DNA from: Hyphomicrobiales bacterium
Lineage (GTDB): Bacteria; Pseudomonadota; Alphaproteobacteria; Rhizobiales; Beijerinckiaceae
Reading direction: 5' to 3'
DNA: 10,836 bases
Assembly (NCBI GenBank): GCA_025363375.1
Contig: JANYDZ010000262.1
Coordinates: forward strand, 1-10,836
In this document: piece after piece, positions 1 to 6,886 of the stretch
Layout: every line of letters starts with the position of its first letter
Position numbering within the stretch: the first letter of the stretch is position 1
The notes under the pieces: model-generated
Seen by the model: the letters and a program-made list of their open reading frames with translations, nothing else
Told to the model about the DNA's origin: nothing
Database searches by the model: none
Program-made: the position numbers and the translations under genes

Positions 1-381
1 GGCGGGCGTCTGATCGGCGGCCCGAAACTCTGGCCCAGGGTGTCGCCCAAGAAAACCTGGGCGGGCTTTCTGACGGGCGTCTTCTGCGGCGCGCTGCTGG
101 GGATCGGAACCTTGCGCGTTTTTCACAATGAGACACAAGACAATCTGGCGGCGCTCTTCGCCCTCGGCCTTGCGACCGCCGTGATCTCGCAAGCGGGCGA
201 CCTTTTTGAATCCTCTATGAAACGTCGTTTCGGCGTCAAGGATTCGAGTCAGCTCATTCCAGGTCATGGCGGCTTCATGGATCGGCTGGACGGATTTCTG
301 GTCGCCGCGGTTTTCGTGGCGCTCGTCGGGGCGTTCCGGCAATATCCGGGCGCCATCGCCATTGGCATCCTGCGATGGTAG
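1..381 (+). CDS. cdsA: Phosphatidate cytidylyltransferase (CDP-diacylglycerol synthase), 3' fragment
   Basis: Integral inner-membrane enzyme that converts phosphatidic acid and CTP to CDP-diacylglycerol, the precursor of all bacterial phospholipids. The frame is open from the first base, so the 5' part lies outside the window; 126 C-terminal residues are visible. The CdsA family signature lies at about residues 73-98 of the fragment: SSMKRRFGVKDSS, then PGHGGFMDRLDG, with the acidic and His-Gly-Gly residues of the active site. An upstream SPKKTWAG segment matches the conserved S-K-K-T-W-E-G of the family. Hydrophobic stretches before and after the signature fit transmembrane helices. A GTG at 40 is in frame but is an internal valine, not the start. 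The gene ends with TAG inside the first codons of dxr (7-nt overlap), so the two are very probably co-transcribed and translationally coupled. Identification is firm; only the missing 5' end limits it. Confidence 0.95.
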   Translation, partial: GGRLIGGPKLWPRVSPKKTWAGFLTGVFCGALLGIGTLRVFHNETQDNLAALFALGLATAVISQAGDLFESSMKRRFGVKDSSQLIPGHGGFMDRLDGFLVAAVFVALVGAFRQYPGAIAIGILRW

Positions 382-1634
382 CCAGCGGCATAAGTGAGCA
401 GGACTCCCTGAAAACGGTTCGAACCCCGCGGGATAGCGCGCCGCGCCGCCTCGTTTTGCTGGGCGCGACCGGCTCGATCGGGAGAACGACCGCCGATGTT
501 CTGAAACATGCGCCGCCGGGAGCTTTCGAAACTGTCGCGGTCGCTGGAGGACGCGACGCCGCAGCGTTGGCGCGGATGGCGATCGAACTCGGCGCCGGAT
601 TCGCGGCGATTGCCGATCCCACCGCTTACAGTGCTCTGAAGGCGGCGCTTGGATCGGCGCGCGTTGAGGCAGCGGCTGGACCGCAGGCCGTCATCGAAGC
701 TGCGTCGCGCGCGGCCGACCTTGTTATTGCCGCCATTGCAGGCGCCGCTGGCGTCGAGCCAACCCACGCGGCGCTGGAGCAGGGACAGACGGTCGCGCTT
801 GCCAACAAGGAGTGTCTTGTTTGCGCCGGGGGGCCGTTTATGCGCACGGCGCAGCGCTCCGGAGCGCGGCTGCTGCCCATGGACAGCGAGCACAACGCCA
901 TCTTTCAAGCGCTTGGCGGCGCGGATATTGCCAGCATCGAGCAGATGATCCTGACCGCGTCAGGCGGTCCATTCCGGACCTGGAGCGCCGAACAGATCAA
1001 AGCAGCGACCCCGGCGCAGGCCCTCGCCCATCCCAACTGGTCCATGGGACCGAAGGTGACCATCGATTCCGCAGGGCTAATGAACAAAGGCCTAGAACTA
1101 ATTGAAGCTTATCATCTTTTTGGTGTTTCTGCAGACCGGTTGGACGTACTGGTTCATCCGCAGTCGATTGTCCATGGCCTTGTGACCTTCGCGGACGGGG
1201 CCGTGATTGCGGGCCTCGCCAATCCCGACATGCGCGTGCCCATCGCGCATTGTCTGGCATGGCCCGAGCGAATCGTCACAAAGGCGGCAAGGCTGGACCT
1301 CGCGAAAATTGGTAACCTATCATTTGAACGTGCTGATTTTGCAAGATTTCCGGCTCTAATGGTCGCGATGGACGCGCTCCGGACGGGTGGCAGTTTGCCA
1401 ACGGTTCTCAACGCAGCCAATGAGATCGCGGTTGAGGCGTTCTTGAATAAGTCTATAGGGTTCCACGACATTGCCCGTATTGTCGCCGATATCTGCGAGC
1501 AGGCCCTTGGCGGGGGCAATTGCCGGGAGCCAGAAACCATTGCGGAGGCGCTCGCTGTTGACCATGTTGCAAGAGAAAGGACCCGCAGGCTCTTGGCCTG
1601 GCACGTCGGTTCCGGCATGGTAACGAAATCCTAA
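375..1634 (+). CDS. dxr: 1-deoxy-D-xylulose 5-phosphate reductoisomerase
   Basis: Cytoplasmic NADPH- and metal-dependent enzyme that converts DXP to 2-C-methyl-D-erythritol 4-phosphate, the committed step of the MEP isoprenoid pathway and the fosmidomycin target. The 419-residue product has the Rossmann motif GATGSIG at 30-36, ANKEC at 143-147 (Cys where E. coli has Ser), the metal-binding DSEHN at 170-174, SGGPFR near 196-201, and the active-site stretch PNWSMGPKVTIDSAGLMNKG at 220-239 followed by Glu241; these align with E. coli Ser222, Asn227, Lys228 and Glu231. VHPQSIVHG and NPDMRVPIAH follow. The start is the ATG overlapping the end of cdsA. There is no clear Shine-Dalgarno site, so coupling to cdsA is likely. 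This start gives about 24 residues before the Rossmann strand, longer than E. coli (398 aa overall), and I see no better in-frame start downstream. Two stretches (1077-1136 and 1305-1360) are unusually AT-rich, with CTA codons, although the protein stays conserved. Confidence 0.97.
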   Translation: MVASGISEQDSLKTVRTPRDSAPRRLVLLGATGSIGRTTADVLKHAPPGAFETVAVAGGRDAAALARMAIELGAGFAAIADPTAYSALKAALGSARVEAAAGPQAVIEAASRAADLVIAAIAGAAGVEPTHAALEQGQTVALANKECLVCAGGPFMRTAQRSGARLLPMDSEHNAIFQALGGADIASIEQMILTASGGPFRTWSAEQIKAATPAQALAHPNWSMGPKVTIDSAGLMNKGLELIEAYHLFGVSADRLDVLVHPQSIVHGLVTFADGAVIAGLANPDMRVPIAHCLAWPERIVTKAARLDLAKIGNLSFERADFARFPALMVAMDALRTGGSLPTVLNAANEIAVEAFLNKSIGFHDIARIVADICEQALGGGNCREPETIAEALAVDHVARERTRRLLAWHVGSGMVTKS

Positions 1635-1645
1635 CCATGGACCTG

Positions 1646-1669
1646 ACGTGCCGCGGTGGCGGACGTTTT
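1646..1669 (+). terminator. Terminator-like hairpin with T-run between dxr and rseP
   Basis: ACGT at 1646-1649 and CCGC at 1651-1654 pair with GCGG at 1659-1662 and ACGT at 1663-1666, leaving one bulged G (1650) and a GGTG loop. Four T's (1666-1669) follow at once, the first of them shared with the stem. The form resembles a weak intrinsic terminator or attenuator just before the rseP ribosome binding site. The stem is only 8 bp and the T-run short, so readthrough is likely and a role in transcript processing is equally possible. Confidence 0.35.
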
Positions 1670-1670
1670 C

Positions 1671-1676
1671 GAGGGG
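1671..1676 (+). promoter_or_regulatory. Ribosome binding site that decides the rseP start
   Basis: GAGGGG lies 6 nt before the ATG at 1683. An upstream in-frame GTG at 1656 would lengthen the protein by 9 residues, but it has no Shine-Dalgarno site and sits in the loop of the hairpin at 1646-1666. The ATG is therefore preferred. Confidence 0.75.
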
Positions 1677-1682
1677 AAAGAT

Positions 1683-2813
1683 ATGTATTTTCTGGAACAC
1701 GCGTGGTCGCTCGTCTGGTATGTCATACCTTTCATTTTTATTCTGAGCATCGTCGTGTTCTTCCATGAACTTGGACATTTCATGGTCGGACGCTGGTGCG
1801 GCGTGAAGGTTGACGCCTTTTCGCTTGGCTTCGGCCCCGAGTTGTTCGCCTTTGTGGATCGCAGGGGCACGCGCTGGCGCGTCGCGGCGCTTCCGTTGGG
1901 CGGCTATGTCAAGTTTCATGGCGACGCCAACGCCGCCAGCGCCGCCGCAAGGGACCCAACGGTCAAACTATCAGAGGAAGAACGGCGAATCAGCTTCTTT
2001 ACGCAGCCGGTCTGGAAGCGCGCCGCCATTGTCGCGGCGGGGCCAATTGCCAATTTCATTCTCGCCGTCGTGATTTTTTCGGGCGTTTTCTACACCCATG
2101 GGCGTGGCGTCCTGGCCCCGCGCATCGAAGGCATCCGCGCCGGCGAAGTGGCGGAAGCCGCAGGTTTTCAGGCCGGCGACCTCATCGTTTCGATCGACGG
2201 CAAAGCCATCGACAGCTGGGGCGATATGCAGCGTACGGTACAGGCTTCACCCGACGTGCCGCTGACCTTCGTGGTGCAACGGGGCGCGCGCGATGTAACG
2301 ATTAATGTCACGCCCAAGCTGAGGGTTCTCAAAACCCCGTTCGGCGAAACCAAAGTCGGGCTCATTGGCCTCAATGCCACATCCAATCCCGACGATTGGC
2401 GAATCCAGTCCTACGGTCTGATCGATTCAGTGGGCATTGCGGTTTCCGAGACCTGGTATGTCAGCGAACGGACGGTCAATTATATCGGCGGCCTGTTTAT
2501 GGGCCGCGAATCGGCCAATCAGATTTCCGGACCCATCGGCACTGGCTATATCGCTGGCGAAGTCGCCAAGGCCGGATTTGTCGCGCTTCTTAATCTTGCG
2601 GCGATTCTGTCCATTTCGATTGGTCTGATCAACCTCTTCCCGATCCCGTTGCTGGATGGCGGGCATTTGCTCTACTACATCTTCGAAGCGATCAAGGGCA
2701 AACCACTGAGCGAGCGGGTACAGGAGCTCGGCTTCCGCTTCGGTCTGGCTTTCGTGGTTGCGCTGATGCTGTTCGCCACCTTCAACGACATTTTGCACCT
2801 CAGCGGGGGCTGA
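1683..2813 (+). CDS. rseP: Site-2 intramembrane zinc metalloprotease (RseP/MmpA family)
   Basis: Inner-membrane protease of regulated intramembrane proteolysis. In E. coli it cleaves anti-sigma factor RseA after DegS; in Caulobacter the homologue MmpA clears the remnant of PodJ. The substrate here is unknown. The 376-residue product has the zinc-site HELGH at 28-32 in its first transmembrane helix, PLGGYVKF at 71-78, a GPIANF helix start at 120-124, one PDZ domain at about 145-215 (GFQAGDLIVSIDG), a second-half GPIGTG at 283-288, and the conserved NLFPIPLLDGGH at 317-328 with the third metal ligand Asp325. It is shorter than the E. coli protein (about 450 aa), which has two PDZ domains; the short single-PDZ form is common in alphaproteobacteria. 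The ATG is chosen over GTG 1656 because of its well-placed GAGGGG. It sits 48 nt after dxr and 200 nt before bamA, the usual envelope-cluster position. Confidence 0.95.
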   Translation: MYFLEHAWSLVWYVIPFIFILSIVVFFHELGHFMVGRWCGVKVDAFSLGFGPELFAFVDRRGTRWRVAALPLGGYVKFHGDANAASAAARDPTVKLSEEERRISFFTQPVWKRAAIVAAGPIANFILAVVIFSGVFYTHGRGVLAPRIEGIRAGEVAEAAGFQAGDLIVSIDGKAIDSWGDMQRTVQASPDVPLTFVVQRGARDVTINVTPKLRVLKTPFGETKVGLIGLNATSNPDDWRIQSYGLIDSVGIAVSETWYVSERTVNYIGGLFMGRESANQISGPIGTGYIAGEVAKAGFVALLNLAAILSISIGLINLFPIPLLDGGHLLYYIFEAIKGKPLSERVQELGFRFGLAFVVALMLFATFNDILHLSGG

Positions 2814-3013
2814 GATCGTAATCCTTTATTGACCAAGGATCGTGTCCTTAGCGCCACTTGGGCCTAAAAACCGGTCGGGATGGCAAATGGGCATTTGCAC
2901 GATCCGGTAAACCTTGTAGAAGATTTCGGTAACGCTAACGTCGGGGAAGGTGCCCCCGGTGGGGCGGACCGGCGCGCAGCCGGCGGTGTGGACGAACGGA
3001 GACCGGCTTTCAT
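2814..3013 (+). promoter_or_regulatory. Structured leader region upstream of bamA
   Basis: A 200-nt gap with no convincing gene. From 5' to 3' it holds: an imperfect direct repeat GATCGTaATCCTT (2814-2826) and GATCGTgTCCTT (2838-2849); two mutually exclusive hairpins, ATCCTT 2821-2826 with AAGGAT 2835-2840, or AAGGA 2835-2839 with TCCTT 2845-2849; the palindrome at 2883-2898; TAACG twice (2930-2934, 2936-2940); and two GC-rich hairpins, GCCCC/GGGGC at 2952-2965 and CCGGC/GCCGG at 2969-2983. TTGACC at 2829-2834 and TTGCAC at 2895-2900 resemble -35 boxes. For the second, TAGAAG at 2917-2922 is a weak -10 at 16 nt. A bamA promoter here is likely from the layout, but I cannot place it firmly. Confidence 0.45.
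2883..2898. repeat. Perfect 7-bp inverted repeat in the bamA leader
   Basis: GCAAATG, two G's, then CATTTGC: a perfect 7+2+7 palindrome ending inside a possible -35 box (TTGCAC at 2895-2900). The short spacer is more like an operator for a dimeric regulator than an RNA hairpin, because a 2-nt loop cannot close without opening a pair. I do not recognise the regulator. Confidence 0.5.
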
Positions 3014-5548
3014 ATGCAAGCTACCAGGTTATTCACACACCGATTCATTGCTTTGTCGAGCATAAGCCTGGCCGTGTTGATGGCGCCGGCTGCCTACGCG
3101 CAAAACGTGGAAGTGCGCGGCAGCCAGCGCGTCGATGCGGAAACGATTCGCAATTACTTTGCCGGCACAGATCCGGCCCGGGTCAATCAGGCGGTCAAGG
3201 AACTCTACGCCACCGGCCTGTTTTCAAATGTGAGCACCAGCCGCGTCGGCAGCCGCATTGTCGTGACCGTAGTGGAAAACAATCAGATCAACCGCGTCTT
3301 CTTTGAAGGCAACAGCAAGATCAAAAGCGAGGTTCTGGCCTCCGAGGTGCAGTCGCGCTCGCGCGGCGCTTACAATGCTTCAACCGTGCAGGCCGATATC
3401 GCGCGCATCAACGATGTCTACCGCCGCGGCGGGCGCGGCGACGCTACCGTGACGTCCCGCACCGTCGATCTGCCAAACGGCCGCGTGGATGTGGTTTTCA
3501 CCATCAACGAAGGCAGCAAGACCGGCGTCCGCGAAATCAACTTTGTCGGCAATTCCGCCTATTCGGCCTATCGCCTGCGCAACATCATGCAGACGACGGA
3601 AATGAATTATCTCTCGTTCTTCAAGAACACCGACGTTTATGATCCCGATAAAATTTCGTCGGACCAGGAGCTCATCAGACGCTTCTATCTGAAGAACGGT
3701 TACGCCGATTTCCGCATCATCGGCGCCGAGGCCCGTTATGACGCCGGCGCCAAGGGCTATATCGTCACCATTTCGGTCGATGAAGGCCGCCAGTACCGCG
3801 TCGGCAATGTGCGCGTCGATACGCAATTGCGCGATGTGAACCCCGAGGATTTGCAGCGCGCCGTGCGCCTGAAGGGCGGCGACGTTTACAATGGCGACCT
3901 GGTGGAAAAATCCATCGAAGGCGTCACCCGCGAAGTCGCGCGCAAGGGCTATGCGTTCAGTTCGGCGCGCCCGCGCGGCGACCGCGATCCCGCGACCGGC
4001 CTGATCGATCTCAACTTCGTCGTCGAGGAAGGCCCGCGCGTTTACATCGAGCGCATCAACGTGCGAGGCAATACACGCACGCGCGATTACGTCATCCGCC
4101 GCGAATTCCCGGTGGGCGAGGGCGACGCCTATAACCGGGTCCTCATCGACAAGGCGGAAAAGCGCCTGAACAATCTCGGCTATTTCAAGAAAGTGAAGGT
4201 CACCAACGAACCGGGCTCGGCGCCCGACCGCGTCGTCGTCAATGTCGATGTGGAAGATCAATCGACGGGTTCGTTCGGCATCTCCGGCGGCTATTCGACG
4301 ACCGACAAGTTCGTCGCGGAAGTCTCGGTGTCGGAATCGAACTTCCTTGGACGCGGTCAATACGCGCGGCTCGCCTTCACCGGCGGCTCCAAGACCAAGG
4401 GCGTCGAGTTCTCGTTCACGGAGCCCTATTTCCTGGATTATCGCCTGTCGGCCGGCTTCGATATTTTCACCAAGACCAGCAAGAACAACCAATATTCGAT
4501 CTACGACAGCACGACGTCAGGCATAACATTGCGGCTCGGCATCCCCATCACGGATGAGATCAGCCTCTCGCCGCGTTATTCGCTGTACCAGACCAAGATC
4601 GAAATTCCGAACACGCTGGATCGTCCGTACAACGATTGCACGACGGGTATCATTCCCGGCGGCGTGGGGCAGGTGGGTTACGTCAATCCGAATTTCCCGG
4701 GCAACGGATTGGCTGCCGCCACCCAGGCGGACGCGGTCTACAATTGTCTGAGCAATGGCGAGGCTTCGCTGGCGGTCAAGGACGCTGCCGGCACTCGTAT
4801 TACTTCGCTCGTAGGCTACACGCTGTCATATAGCTCACTTGACAACAATAAAAACCCCACAGAAGGCATCTATGCCGAATTGCGGCAGGACGTCGCCGGA
4901 CTCGGAGGCAGCACGCGGTTCCTGCGCACAACCGGCGAACTGCGTTATTATTATCCCGTGTGGGACGATGTTGTCGGCTTCGCCAAATTGCAGGCGGGCG
5001 ATATTCGCGCCCTGGGCGGCGACCGGCTGCGTATCAGCGACAATTTCAATCTGGGTCCCAGCCTCGTGCGCGGCTTCGCGCCCAGCGGCATCGGTCCGCG
5101 CGACATTTCGGACCTGACGACCAACAACAAGGGCGCGAGCTTGGGCGGCAGCCAATATATCGGCGGGTCGCTTGAAATGCAGTTTCCGATATTTGGACTG
5201 CCGAAGGATCTTGGCCTGAAGGGTGCCCTGTTCGCCGATGCGGGCACGCTCTTCGGCTACAAGGGACGCATCAATTACGATACGCTGGTCGGATTGCCGG
5301 CCGGTTCCGCCTGCCGCGCGGCTCCGCAAATCACTTCATTGGTGAACGGCGTGTCGACGACCGTGAATGGCGGACAAGCGAGTTGCATTACTCCCTTTGA
5401 CGACCGGACAATCCGCAGCTCCATCGGCGCCTCCATCCTCTGGACATCGCCGCTGGGTCCAATCCGCTTCGATTATGCCTTCGCGACGACGGCAGGAAAA
5501 TACGACGTGAAGCAGGCCTTCCGCTTCTCTGGCGGTTCGAGCTTCTAG
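3014..5548 (+). CDS. bamA: Outer membrane protein assembly factor BamA (Omp85 family)
   Basis: Central subunit of the BAM complex, which folds and inserts beta-barrel proteins into the outer membrane. The 844-residue product starts with a signal peptide: Arg-containing N-terminus, hydrophobic core at about 11-25, and likely cleavage after AYA at 27-29. Five POTRA domains follow, roughly at 31-90, 91-168, 169-258, 259-340 and 341-416, then a C-terminal 16-strand barrel. The barrel carries the loop-6 motif VRGF at 685-688 and ends in FRFSGGSSF, with the terminal Phe of the beta-signal. DNNKNPTEG near 613-621 is the conserved early-barrel turn. Two presumed extracellular loops each contain a cysteine pair (542/578 and 767/791). 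The ATG at 3014 is the only start that keeps the full signal peptide; its best Shine-Dalgarno match, GGAG at 2998-3001, is 12 nt away, longer than usual. It lies between rseP and lpxD as in related genomes, with no skp (ompH) gene after it. Confidence 0.97.
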   Translation: MQATRLFTHRFIALSSISLAVLMAPAAYAQNVEVRGSQRVDAETIRNYFAGTDPARVNQAVKELYATGLFSNVSTSRVGSRIVVTVVENNQINRVFFEGNSKIKSEVLASEVQSRSRGAYNASTVQADIARINDVYRRGGRGDATVTSRTVDLPNGRVDVVFTINEGSKTGVREINFVGNSAYSAYRLRNIMQTTEMNYLSFFKNTDVYDPDKISSDQELIRRFYLKNGYADFRIIGAEARYDAGAKGYIVTISVDEGRQYRVGNVRVDTQLRDVNPEDLQRAVRLKGGDVYNGDLVEKSIEGVTREVARKGYAFSSARPRGDRDPATGLIDLNFVVEEGPRVYIERINVRGNTRTRDYVIRREFPVGEGDAYNRVLIDKAEKRLNNLGYFKKVKVTNEPGSAPDRVVVNVDVEDQSTGSFGISGGYSTTDKFVAEVSVSESNFLGRGQYARLAFTGGSKTKGVEFSFTEPYFLDYRLSAGFDIFTKTSKNNQYSIYDSTTSGITLRLGIPITDEISLSPRYSLYQTKIEIPNTLDRPYNDCTTGIIPGGVGQVGYVNPNFPGNGLAAATQADAVYNCLSNGEASLAVKDAAGTRITSLVGYTLSYSSLDNNKNPTEGIYAELRQDVAGLGGSTRFLRTTGELRYYYPVWDDVVGFAKLQAGDIRALGGDRLRISDNFNLGPSLVRGFAPSGIGPRDISDLTTNNKGASLGGSQYIGGSLEMQFPIFGLPKDLGLKGALFADAGTLFGYKGRINYDTLVGLPAGSACRAAPQITSLVNGVSTTVNGGQASCITPFDDRTIRSSIGASILWTSPLGPIRFDYAFATTAGKYDVKQAFRFSGGSSF

Positions 5549-5623
5549 AACCGCGCCCGATTGGCTGAGCCCGTCGGGCGGGTATTCTAGTCCCGCATGG
5601 CGCGAGTTCGCTGGTAACCGGGT

Positions 5624-5652
5624 TTGACTTCCCGCGCCGGGCGGTCGATGAA
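5624..5652 (+). promoter_or_regulatory. Candidate promoter for the lpxD-fabZ-lpxA-lpxB unit
   Basis: TTGACT (5624-5629) and GATGAA (5647-5652) are separated by 17 nt in the 216-nt gap between bamA and lpxD. The -35 is close to consensus and the -10 is poor. A second option is TTGCAA (5661-5666) with TTTGAT (5684-5689), also at 17 nt. I see no clear terminator after bamA (only a short GCCC-GTC-GGGC stem near 5570 without a T-run), so readthrough from bamA remains possible. Nothing else in the gap looks like a gene. Confidence 0.3.
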
Positions 5653-5764
5653 GCCGCTGTTTGCAACAGGGCGGACCCTTCGATTTGATTGATCATTCCT
5701 CCAGCTATGGCTGCCGCGCATCCGATGCCGTTCAGAGGCGGGCGCTGTCCACGGGCGACGCCGC

Positions 5765-6844
5765 ATGAGCGAATCAAGCTTCTTTCGCCGCGATGTCTCG
5801 CCGACCCTCGCCGACATTATCGACTGGACCGGCGCCAAGGCGACGGAAGGGTCGGATACCCGGCTGCAAATCACCAGTCTAGCGCCCCTCGACCAGGGCA
5901 TGCCCGGCGATCTCGTTTTTCTAGACAATCCAAAATACGCCGATGCGTTGAAGACGACCCGGGCCACCGCCTGCATTGTAAATCCCCGTTACGCGGAACT
6001 GACTCCGGTCAACGTCGTGGCTCTGGTGACGCCCGATCCCTATCGCGCCTTCGCCAAGGTAGCGACGCGCCTCTATCCGGACGCGGCCAGTCCGGCATCG
6101 CTGTTCGGCTCCACGGGCGTTTCTCCCGGCGCCTATGTCCATCCGGAGGCGCGGCTTGAGGCTGGCGTCGTCGTCGATCCCGGCGCGGTGATTGGCCCGC
6201 GCGCCTGCATTGGCGCGGGAACAATAGTGGGAGCCCATGCCGTCATTGGCCCCGACGTGCGGATTGGGCGATCCTCCTCGATTGGCGCCAACGCGACGGT
6301 GAGCCATGCGCTGATCGGCGATCGGGTCATTCTGCATCCGGGCGTTCGAATCGGCCAGGACGGTTTCGGCTTCGCCATGGGTCCCGGCGGGCACCTGAAA
6401 GTCCCCCAGATCGGCCGCGTCATTATTCAGAACGACGTGGAAATCGGCGCCAATACAACCATTGATCGCGGCGCCAATCGCGATACGATTGTTGGCGAGG
6501 GCACCAAGATCGACAATCAGGTGCAGATTGGGCATAATGTGACCATTGGGCGACACTGTATTATCGTTGCGCAGGTGGGCATTTCCGGTTCGACCGATAT
6601 AGGCGATTTTGTCGCGATTGGTGGTCAGGCGGGATTTACCGGGCATCTGCGTGTTGGCGCGGGCGCCCAGATCGCCGGTCAGGCGGGCGTCATGGGCGAT
6701 GTGCCGGCGGGTGAGCGCTGGGGCGGGGCGCCGGCGATCCCCATGCGGGATTTCTTTCGCCGCTATGCCGCGCTGGACAAACTGTTGGCGCGTCAGGGCG
6801 ACGCCAAACCCGATGCGGCCGTGAATCAGGCGCCGAAATCGTAA
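5765..6844 (+). CDS. lpxD: UDP-3-O-(3-hydroxyacyl)glucosamine N-acyltransferase
   Basis: Third enzyme of lipid A synthesis: it transfers a 3-hydroxyacyl chain from ACP to the 2-amino group of the LpxC product, in the cytoplasm. The 359-residue product (341 in E. coli) has an N-terminal uridine-binding domain at about 1-110, with the conserved GDLVFLDNPKY at 48-58. A left-handed parallel beta-helix of hexapeptide repeats (IG-X4 type) runs from about 118 to 315. IGQDGFGFA is at 196-204, and the catalytic His257 lies in NQVQIGHN, matching E. coli His239. His294 in FTGHLRV matches E. coli His276. The C-terminal helix region (325-359) ends in an Ala/Pro-rich tail. The ATG at 5765 is the first start in the frame and gives a normal N-terminus, but has no strong Shine-Dalgarno site. 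It is first in the lpxD-fabZ-lpxA-lpxB run, and the neighbouring lpxA encodes a paralogous acyltransferase fold. Confidence 0.96.
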   Translation: MSESSFFRRDVSPTLADIIDWTGAKATEGSDTRLQITSLAPLDQGMPGDLVFLDNPKYADALKTTRATACIVNPRYAELTPVNVVALVTPDPYRAFAKVATRLYPDAASPASLFGSTGVSPGAYVHPEARLEAGVVVDPGAVIGPRACIGAGTIVGAHAVIGPDVRIGRSSSIGANATVSHALIGDRVILHPGVRIGQDGFGFAMGPGGHLKVPQIGRVIIQNDVEIGANTTIDRGANRDTIVGEGTKIDNQVQIGHNVTIGRHCIIVAQVGISGSTDIGDFVAIGGQAGFTGHLRVGAGAQIAGQAGVMGDVPAGERWGGAPAIPMRDFFRRYAALDKLLARQGDAKPDAAVNQAPKS

Positions 6845-6874
6845 AGTCGGGCTTTTGTAGCGCTTCGGCATTTC

Positions 6875-6880
6875 GAAGGA
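6875..6880 (+). promoter_or_regulatory. Ribosome binding site that decides the fabZ start
   Basis: GAAGGA touches the in-frame ATG at 6881 (no spacer) but lies 6 nt before the ATG at 6887. The second ATG is therefore the likely start, making the protein two residues shorter. Confidence 0.65.
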
Positions 6881-6886
6881 ATGGAT

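Noticed and set aside
1656..1682. GTG at 1656 as the rseP start
   Set aside because: No ribosome site, sits in a hairpin loop, and the ATG at 1683 has a well-spaced GAGGGG.
2880..3065. 61-codon + strand frame in the bamA leader, overlapping the bamA start
   Set aside because: No recognisable protein features; it crosses the palindrome and the GC hairpins and runs out of frame into the bamA signal peptide. A uORF cannot be excluded but is not supported.
3380..4492. 370-codon open frame on the - strand inside bamA
   Set aside because: Antisense to the POTRA and early barrel region; low-complexity Ala/Asp/Ile-rich product typical of a mirrored GC-rich gene; no sign of its own ribosome site.
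4839..4867. Perfect TTGACA inside bamA as an internal promoter
   Set aside because: No acceptable -10 at 16-18 nt; the bases encode the conserved barrel turn LDNNKNPTEG.
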